From an uncultured Blautia sp. (GTDB lineage Bacteria; Bacillota; Clostridia; Lachnospirales; Lachnospiraceae): 10,641 nucleotides of DNA. Below the pieces are notes generated by a model, which searched no databases, had not been told where the DNA came from, and saw only the letters and a list, made by a program, of their open reading frames with translations. Within the stretch, counting starts at the first letter, position 1. Each line of letters begins with the position of its first letter. The stretch spans positions 1 to 10,641 of the forward strand of contig NZ_CAKROJ010000069.1 of assembly GCF_934372025.1 (NCBI RefSeq), given 5' to 3'. Below are positions 6,200 through 10,641 of this stretch, one piece after another. Both the position numbers and the translations under genes were made by a program.

Positions 6200-7579
6200 T
6201 TATCTCAGGAAAAAGCGGAGCAGTTTATTATTAAATTTAGTATATGGCTGGTATCTCATTGGCAGATCCAGCCATGTTTTTTTGTCTACGATACTCTTGC
6301 TATGTGAGAAGGTGTAAAAGCCCTCTTTGCCATGATAACCGCCCATGCCGCTCTCGCCAAAACCGCCAAAAGGCATTTCGCTGGTGGCAAGATGAATGAC
6401 CGTGTCATTAATACATCCGCCGCCAAACTGGCACTGTGAGGTGACCTTACGGGCAGCTGTCTTGTTGCGTGTAAAGAAATACAGTGCGAGAGGATGTGGC
6501 ATGGAATTGATCTTATGAATCAGTTTGTCAAGTGAATCATAGGTGAGTATCGGCATAACCGGTCCGAAAATTTCTTCCTGCATAACAGGATCATCGTAAG
6601 TTACAGAATCCATGACAGTTGGTTCAATACGAAGCAGTTCGGTATTGGTATGGCCACCATAAATAACTTTATGCTCGTCGATCAGAGTACAGATTCTGTC
6701 GAAATGTTTTTTATTAATGATCTTTCCGTAATTCGGATTCTCAAGAGGATGAGTGCCGAACTGAAGCTGAATCTGTTTTTTGACTTCTCTGATAAAAGCA
6801 TCCCTGACAGAAGTGTGACAGCAGATATAATCCGGTGCGACGCATGTCTGTCCACAGTTCAGATATTTTCCGAAAACAACTCTTCTGGCTGCAAGCTTCA
6901 GGTCTGCAGATTCATCAATGATACAGGGGCTTTTACCGCCGAGCTCAAGTGTTACCGGAGTAAGATGTGCAGAAGCTTTTTTCATGACTTCTTTACCGAC
7001 ATTCTGACTTCCGGTGAAAAAAATATAGTCAAAATGTTCTTCCAGCAGACTGGTGTTTTCGGCGCGTCCGCCGGTAACGACAGTTGCCAGTTCAGGTGGA
7101 AAGCATTCGCTTATCATATCTGAGATCAACTTACCGGTAGCCGGAGAGTATGCACTTGGTTTCAGGACAACGGTATTTCCGGCTGCAATCGCATCAATGA
7201 GCGGGTCGAGAGAGAGAAGAAACGGATAGTTCCATGGGCTCATGACCAGAACGACTCCGTAAGGTCCCGGTTTGCTAAAACTGCGGGAGTGGAACTGGGC
7301 GAGCGGTGTATGGACGCGTTTTTCTTTTGCGAATCTGCGGATATGTTTCAGCATGTAGGAAAGTTCACTTAAGACCAGGCCTGTCTCACACATATAGCCT
7401 TCGAAATCGCTTTTTCCAAGATCAGCAGACAGAGCAGCTGCAATTTCTTCTTCGTGATTCCGGATACATTTCCGGAGTCTTTTCAGGGCATCAATTCTTG
7501 TATCGATATTTAAGGTCGCATTGCTGTAAAAATATGCTCGCTGTTTTTCTGTGAGAGCATGAATTTCATTCTGATTCAT
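6200..7579 (-). CDS. Aldehyde dehydrogenase (ALDH3-like, NAD(P)-dependent)
   Basis: The 459-aa protein is of the shorter class 3-type length and oxidises aldehydes to carboxylic acids with NAD(P)+. Visible landmarks are the N-terminal helix region, GVVLVMSPWNYPF (108-120, oxyanion Asn117), VVLKPSAYSPATG (137-149, Lys140), FFTGS (187-191), LELGGKSP (211-218, general base Glu212), the catalytic cysteine C246 in CGQTC (242-246), EEIFGPV (336-342) and MPFGGFGESG (402-411). The C-terminal tail PYTKFNNKLLRFFLR is typical of ALDH3-like enzymes such as Bacillus YwdH. The start at 7579 is preferred because GGAGG lies 9 bases before it. The in-frame ATG at 7618 falls in the promoter. It is divergent from the DUF362 gene and the substrate is unknown. 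A role in detoxifying fermentation or lipid aldehydes is plausible. Confidence 0.95.
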   Translation of the reverse strand: MNQNEIHALTEKQRAYFYSNATLNIDTRIDALKRLRKCIRNHEEEIAAALSADLGKSDFEGYMCETGLVLSELSYMLKHIRRFAKEKRVHTPLAQFHSRSFSKPGPYGVVLVMSPWNYPFLLSLDPLIDAIAAGNTVVLKPSAYSPATGKLISDMISECFPPELATVVTGGRAENTSLLEEHFDYIFFTGSQNVGKEVMKKASAHLTPVTLELGGKSPCIIDESADLKLAARRVVFGKYLNCGQTCVAPDYICCHTSVRDAFIREVKKQIQLQFGTHPLENPNYGKIINKKHFDRICTLIDEHKVIYGGHTNTELLRIEPTVMDSVTYDDPVMQEEIFGPVMPILTYDSLDKLIHKINSMPHPLALYFFTRNKTAARKVTSQCQFGGGCINDTVIHLATSEMPFGGFGESGMGGYHGKEGFYTFSHSKSIVDKKTWLDLPMRYQPYTKFNNKLLRFFLR

Positions 7580-7605
7580 GAGAGAGTTCCTCCTGTTTGC
7601 CGATG

Positions 7606-7618
7606 ATGATATTATCAT
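7606..7618. promoter_or_regulatory. Small perfect inverted repeat at the aldehyde dehydrogenase promoter
   Basis: ATGATA-T-TATCAT is a perfect 13-base palindrome that overlaps the predicted -10 box (7614-7619) and start region of the aldehyde dehydrogenase gene. The position suits an operator, but the half-sites are short and AT-rich. Confidence 0.3.
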
Positions 7619-7641
7619 ACCATGAATTATTTTTAAGTAAA
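7614..7641 (-). promoter_or_regulatory. Predicted promoter of the aldehyde dehydrogenase gene
   Basis: On the minus strand TTTACT (7641-7636), a 16-base spacer and TATGAT (7619-7614) form a promoter. The -10 carries the TGn extension (TGGTATGAT). It lies 35 bases upstream of the ATG and does not overlap the divergent DUF362 promoter. Confidence 0.55.
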
Positions 7642-7657
7642 GATTGCAAACAAAATA

Positions 7658-7688
7658 TTGACTTGAACCGTACTTCAGGTAGTATACT
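7658..7688 (+). promoter_or_regulatory. DUF362 gene promoter with MerR-like operator in a 19-bp spacer
   Basis: TTGACT (7658-7663) and TATACT (7683-7688) are good -35 and -10 hexamers held 19 bases apart, longer than the optimal 17. The spacer region contains the inverted repeat ACTTGAA-N6-TTCAGGT (7661-7680), with 6 of 7 arm positions paired and one T/G offset. A long spacer filled by a dyad is the hallmark of MerR-family activated promoters. No merR-type gene is in the window, so the regulator would act from elsewhere. Confidence 0.55.
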
Positions 7689-7700
7689 ATTAAGATAATA

Positions 7701-7729
7701 CGTAACTGTGAGGGTACTGAACAGTTACG
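7701..7729 (+). repeat. Stem-loop at the 5' end of the DUF362 leader
   Basis: CGTAACTGT (7701-7709) pairs perfectly with ACAGTTACG (7721-7729) around the 11-base loop GAGGGTACTGA. With transcription predicted to start near 7695, this hairpin would form almost at the 5' end of the mRNA, about 30 bases before the ribosome binding site at 7757-7763. No T-run follows, so it is not a terminator. It may stabilise the mRNA, bind a factor, or belong to a dispersed palindromic repeat. Confidence 0.5.
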
Positions 7730-7772
7730 ACAATATTTGAAGTATTTTTGTTACATAAGGAGGTCATTTAAT

Positions 7773-8897
7773 ATGGGAAAATCAACGGTATATTTTACTG
7801 ATTTTCGCTGTCCTGTTGGAACAAGTCAACTGGACAAGCTGAGAAAGCTGTGTATCGCGGCTGGAATCAAAGACATTGACATGGATGGAAAATTTGTGGC
7901 GATCAAAATGCATTTTGGTGAACTTGGAAATATGGCATTTCTTCGTCCGAACTATGCAAAAGTTGTTGCGGATCTTTGTAAGGAACAGGGCGGTCTGCCG
8001 TTTTTAACGGACTGCAATACGCTGTATCCGGGAAGCAGAAAGAATGCGCTGGAGCATCTGAACTGTGCAAATTTAAATGGATTTAACAGTATTACAACTG
8101 GATGTCAGATCATCATTGGTGATGGCCTGCGTGGAACAGACGAAGTGGAGGTTCCGGTAGTAAATGGCGAGTACTGTAAGACTGCATATATCGGTCATGC
8201 AATTATGGATGCGGATATTTTTATCAGTCTGAGTCATTTTAAAGGTCATGAAGCAACCGGATTTGGCGGAGCACTTAAAAACATCGGTATGGGATGCGGA
8301 AGCCGTGCCGGAAAGATGCAGCAGCATGCAAGCGGCAAACCGGCGATCAATGAAGAACTCTGCCGTGGATGCCGTCGCTGTGCAAAAGAATGCGGAAGTG
8401 ATGCAATCACTTATGTAAACAAAAAAGCAGTGATCGATTATGATAAATGTAAAGGATGCGGTCGTTGTATCGGAGCCTGCAGTTATGATGCTGTATATAA
8501 TCCGAACAGCAGTGCCAATGAACTCCTTGACCGCAAAATGGCTGAGTATGCACAGGCAGTCTGTCATGGACGTCCGCATTTCCATGTGGCTCTTGTCCAG
8601 GATATCAGTCCGAACTGTGACTGTCATGGTGAAAACGATGCGCCGATCCTTCCGGATATCGGAATGTTTGCAAGCTTTGACCCGGTTGCCCTGGATCAGG
8701 CATGTGCGGATGCCTGCCTGAAGGCAACACCAATTGAGAACAGCCAGCTTGGTGAGCATCTGGCAGAGCCGGGATGGCATTGCCACCATGATCATTTCAA
8801 AGATTCCAACCCGAACATTGAATGGAAAGCAACTCTGGATCAGGCCGAGAAAATCGGACTTGGTACAAGAGAGTATGAACTGAAAAGAATTAAATAA
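7773..8897 (+). CDS. DUF362 domain protein with two [4Fe-4S] ferredoxin motifs
   Basis: The 374-aa protein has DUF362 (PF04015-type) sequence on both sides of an inserted bacterial 2[4Fe-4S] ferredoxin module. The N-terminal part includes VAIKMHFGELGNMAFLRP (42-59), TDCNTLYPGSR (79-89) and LSHFKGHEATGFGGALKNIG (153-172), all typical of the family. The clusters are bound by C197/C200/C203/C207 and C226/C229/C232/C236, both C-x2-C-x2-C-x3-C. The C-terminal part carries DCHGENDAPILPDIGMFAS (283-301) and DPVALDQAC (303-311). No signal peptide or membrane segment is seen, so it is probably cytoplasmic. The family has no established reaction, and an electron-transfer or metal-dependent redox role is only an inference. 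The start is set by AAGGAGG at 7757-7763, nine bases before the ATG. An upstream in-frame ATG at 7737 lacks a site. The last 25 bases before the convergent M20 gene hold no clear terminator. Confidence 0.93.
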   Translation: MGKSTVYFTDFRCPVGTSQLDKLRKLCIAAGIKDIDMDGKFVAIKMHFGELGNMAFLRPNYAKVVADLCKEQGGLPFLTDCNTLYPGSRKNALEHLNCANLNGFNSITTGCQIIIGDGLRGTDEVEVPVVNGEYCKTAYIGHAIMDADIFISLSHFKGHEATGFGGALKNIGMGCGSRAGKMQQHASGKPAINEELCRGCRRCAKECGSDAITYVNKKAVIDYDKCKGCGRCIGACSYDAVYNPNSSANELLDRKMAEYAQAVCHGRPHFHVALVQDISPNCDCHGENDAPILPDIGMFASFDPVALDQACADACLKATPIENSQLGEHLAEPGWHCHHDHFKDSNPNIEWKATLDQAEKIGLGTREYELKRIK

Positions 8898-8922
8898 TTA
8901 TTGGAGGATATTTTCGGATCCA

Positions 8923-10107
8923 TCATGATTTTTCGTTCAGATAATCATATGCAAACTGTGCATACATTGCAGCACCACGCTTGAGGACGCTTTCGTCTAC
9001 AGTGTAATGATCGTTGTGATTTTTGGCAGTAAAACCAAGCTCCCTGTTCTGGCTTCCGACGAGACCAAAAACTCCCGGAACTTTTTCCATGAAGTAGGCG
9101 AAATCTTCGCTGATCATCATTTTGGGGAATGGCTTCAGAACATCGGGACCGTACATTCTGGAAGCGGCATTTCTTGCAATCTGTACAAGTTCTTCCTGAT
9201 CATTGATGATCGGAGCCGGATAATATTCGAAAGTAAGTGTAGCCTTTGCTCCCATAGAATCAGCTGTATTTTCAGCGATTCTACGGAGCAGAGGCTCTGT
9301 TTTTTTACGCATTTCGGGAGAATGGGTACGGGTGGTTCCTTCCATAATGACTTTGTCGGCAAGAATGTTAAAGCGCTGACCGCCGGTGATTTTACCTACG
9401 GTAACAACAAGGGGATTGAGTGGATCATTCATGCGTGAGACAATTGCCTGGATCTCAGTGATGATATGTGCGGCAGTGAGAATTGCATCTACACCCTGAT
9501 GCGGGGTAGAACCATGCGCGGCTACACCCTCGATTTCAATACGGAAATTATCACAGCTTGCCATACGAGGACCGGATTCAAAATTTATATACGGAGCATC
9601 CAGATCACCCCAGATATGTGTTCCATAAATAGCATCCACATCGTCCAGGAAACCGTGTTCTACATAATATTGAGCACCATGACAGGATTCTTCAGCAGCC
9701 TGAAAAAGAATTTTTACATTTCCTTTCAGGTGTTCTTTCTGTGCCATTAGCATGCGAATACCACCAAGCAGCATGGCAATATGACAGTCGTGTCCGCATG
9801 CATGCATAACACCGTGATTCTGACTGCAGAAGGCAAGCTCCGTGTGTTCTTCAATCGGAAGTGCATCAATGTCTGCACGGAGGGCAACGGTTTTGCTGTC
9901 CGATGTGGACTGACCGCCTTCGATCATTGCCCACAGACCGTTATAATCCGGATAATAGTGTGGAGTAAGTCCCATTTCACTGAGTCGTTTGCCAATTTCT
10001 GCAGTTGTATTTTCTTCTTCAAAAGAGAGCTCCGGGTGCGCATGGAAATAACGTCGCTGTTCAATGATCCAGGTTTCATTTTGCTCTGCCAAAGATTTAA
10101 AGTTCAT
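8923..10107 (-). CDS. M20-family amidohydrolase (N-acyl amino acid amidohydrolase/aminoacylase type)
   Basis: The 394-aa protein is a typical M20D metallohydrolase that removes an acyl or amide group, for example from N-acyl or N-acetyl amino acids. The dizinc or dimanganese site is visible as C104 and H106 (HACGHDCHIAM), E139/E140 (FQAAEES), H164 (GTHIWG) and a C-terminal histidine in NHNDHYTVDE (H364 the usual ligand). The N-terminal RRYFHAHPELSFEE (18-31) and VALRADIDALP (74-84) are family signatures. The central GVAAHGSTPHQGVDA (194-208) marks the dimerisation domain. No signal peptide is seen. The start at 10107 has GGAGG eight bases before it. The in-frame ATG at 10254 would read through the promoter. 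The substrate (hippurate, N-acetyl amino acids, IAA conjugates or peptides) cannot be read from the sequence. Confidence 0.95.
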   Translation of the reverse strand: MNFKSLAEQNETWIIEQRRYFHAHPELSFEEENTTAEIGKRLSEMGLTPHYYPDYNGLWAMIEGGQSTSDSKTVALRADIDALPIEEHTELAFCSQNHGVMHACGHDCHIAMLLGGIRMLMAQKEHLKGNVKILFQAAEESCHGAQYYVEHGFLDDVDAIYGTHIWGDLDAPYINFESGPRMASCDNFRIEIEGVAAHGSTPHQGVDAILTAAHIITEIQAIVSRMNDPLNPLVVTVGKITGGQRFNILADKVIMEGTTRTHSPEMRKKTEPLLRRIAENTADSMGAKATLTFEYYPAPIINDQEELVQIARNAASRMYGPDVLKPFPKMMISEDFAYFMEKVPGVFGLVGSQNRELGFTAKNHNDHYTVDESVLKRGAAMYAQFAYDYLNEKS

Positions 10108-10148
10108 CTGGATAACCTCCTGCAAATGTAATATCTTATCTGGTATTG

Positions 10149-10177
10149 AGTGTAAAGGAAAAAACTCCTGTTTGCAA
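10149..10177 (-). promoter_or_regulatory. Predicted promoter of the M20 amidohydrolase gene
   Basis: On the minus strand TTGCAA (10177-10172), a 17-base spacer and TACACT (10154-10149) make a standard sigma-A type promoter. Transcription should start near 10142, 35 bases before the ATG. Confidence 0.6.
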
Positions 10178-10200
10178 TAACTTCTTTGTGATGCTATGAT
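10172..10200 (+). promoter_or_regulatory. Predicted promoter of the Nudix gene
   Basis: TTGCAA (10172-10177), a 17-base spacer and TATGAT (10195-10200, with the TGn extension TGCTATGAT) form a good promoter. The -35 hexamer is its own reverse complement and is the same six bases used by the divergent M20 promoter. Confidence 0.6.
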
Positions 10201-10267
10201 AAAGCTATAAATCATGACTGTTTGTTCCTCAGTGGCAAAAAATATTAACGACAAGGAGAAAGATAAA

Positions 10268-10641
10268 ATGGAATTCTGGGATATTTATGATAAAGACAAG
10301 AAACCAACAGGCCGTACCATGAAGCGCAATGACTGGTGCCTGAAAGATGGAGAATATCATCTTACAGTGCTTGGTGTTGTTGCAAGACCAGACGGAACTT
10401 TTCTGATCACGAAGCGTGTTATGACAAAGGCATGGGCGCCTGGATGCTGGGAGGTTTCCGGCGGCGCGGCACAGGCAGGAGAAGAATCCTGTGAGGCAGT
10501 TTTTCGTGAAGTACGGGAAGAGACCGGACTGGATGTGCGAGGAGCAGAGGGTGGATATATGTTTACCTATAAACGCGAAAATCCGGGAGAAGGAGATAAT
10601 TATTTTGTAGACGTATATCGTTTCATTATGGATGTGGATGA
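10268..10641 (+). CDS. Nudix hydrolase (3' end outside window)
   Basis: The frame is open from ATG 10268 to the window edge, giving 124 residues with no stop. The Nudix box G-x5-E-x7-REUxEExGU is complete: G66, E72, then REVREETGL (80-88). This motif binds the metal that hydrolyses nucleoside diphosphate-X compounds. The N-terminus MEFWDIYDKDKKPTGRTMKR resembles Nudix proteins related to type 1 isopentenyl-diphosphate isomerase (YfcD-like), where W-D-x-Y-D and T-G-R-T are common. VLGVVARPDGTFLITKR (35-51) and APGCWEVSGG (57-66) are the usual strands before the box. AAGGAG lies nine bases before the ATG. It is divergent from the M20 gene. The substrate is unknown and whether it is a hydrolase or isomerase-like cannot be settled from this part. 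Confidence 0.92.
   Translation, partial: MEFWDIYDKDKKPTGRTMKRNDWCLKDGEYHLTVLGVVARPDGTFLITKRVMTKAWAPGCWEVSGGAAQAGEESCEAVFREVREETGLDVRGAEGGYMFTYKRENPGEGDNYFVDVYRFIMDVD

Noticed and set aside
8073..8795. A 240-codon open frame on the minus strand inside the DUF362 gene
   Set aside because: The plus-strand reading has intact ferredoxin and DUF362 motifs. The antisense frame has none and no start signals.
8898..8922. A GGAGG sequence followed by an ATG at 8925, as a possible small gene after DUF362
   Set aside because: The frame is only 19 codons, the spacing to the ATG is too long, and it lies antisense over the end of the M20 gene. No terminator hairpin of useful strength is visible there either.
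1..10641. CRISPR arrays, insertion sequences, tRNA genes, prophage or toxin-antitoxin genes
   Set aside because: I saw no regularly spaced repeats, transposase motifs, tRNA-like cloverleaf arms or small paired toxin genes. The window is almost filled by ordinary metabolic and stress genes.

Overview
The window reads as a stretch of chromosome from an anaerobic, low-to-mid GC Firmicute. Lachnospiraceae (Clostridia) is the best guess, from the codon use, the strong AGGAGG ribosome binding sites and the gene content: a flavodiiron protein with a fused rubredoxin, a DUF362 ferredoxin and CutC. The lineage is an inference, since no rRNA or other marker gene is present. It is densely coded, with no gap above about 200 bases, no tRNA or rRNA gene, no CRISPR array and no mobile element.

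Left block (1-1907): the 3' end of an ornithine cyclodeaminase/mu-crystallin family gene is followed 37 bases later by an IlvD/Edd-family dehydratase, which ends at a strong bidirectional hairpin terminator. The dehydratase lacks two of the metal-site residues of true dihydroxy-acid dehydratases, so its usual product name is doubtful. Middle-left block (1918-4527): a flavodiiron O2/NO reductase, fused to a flavin-reductase domain and a short rubredoxin, is divergent from a Crp/Fnr-family regulator. A 24-bp near-palindrome with Crp/Fnr-type spacing lies on the flavodiiron -10 box, giving a plausible self-contained stress-response pair.

Middle block (4659-6168): cutC and rsmJ form a tight two-gene operon behind an extended -10 promoter. 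rsmJ starts at a GTG. Middle-right block (6200-8897): a class 3-like aldehyde dehydrogenase (minus strand) is divergent from a DUF362 protein carrying two [4Fe-4S] ferredoxin motifs. The DUF362 promoter has a 19-bp spacer filled by an inverted repeat, the arrangement used by MerR-family regulators, and its mRNA should begin with a 9-bp stem-loop. Right block (8923-10641): an M20 amidohydrolase (minus) is divergent from a Nudix hydrolase that runs off the window. Their promoters appear to share one palindromic TTGCAA -35 box, with 17-bp spacers on both sides.

Most genes are recognisable housekeeping or stress functions. The points of interest are the altered dehydratase active site and the compact promoter layouts in the three divergent intergenic regions. 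I did not find evidence for a wholly new multi-gene system.
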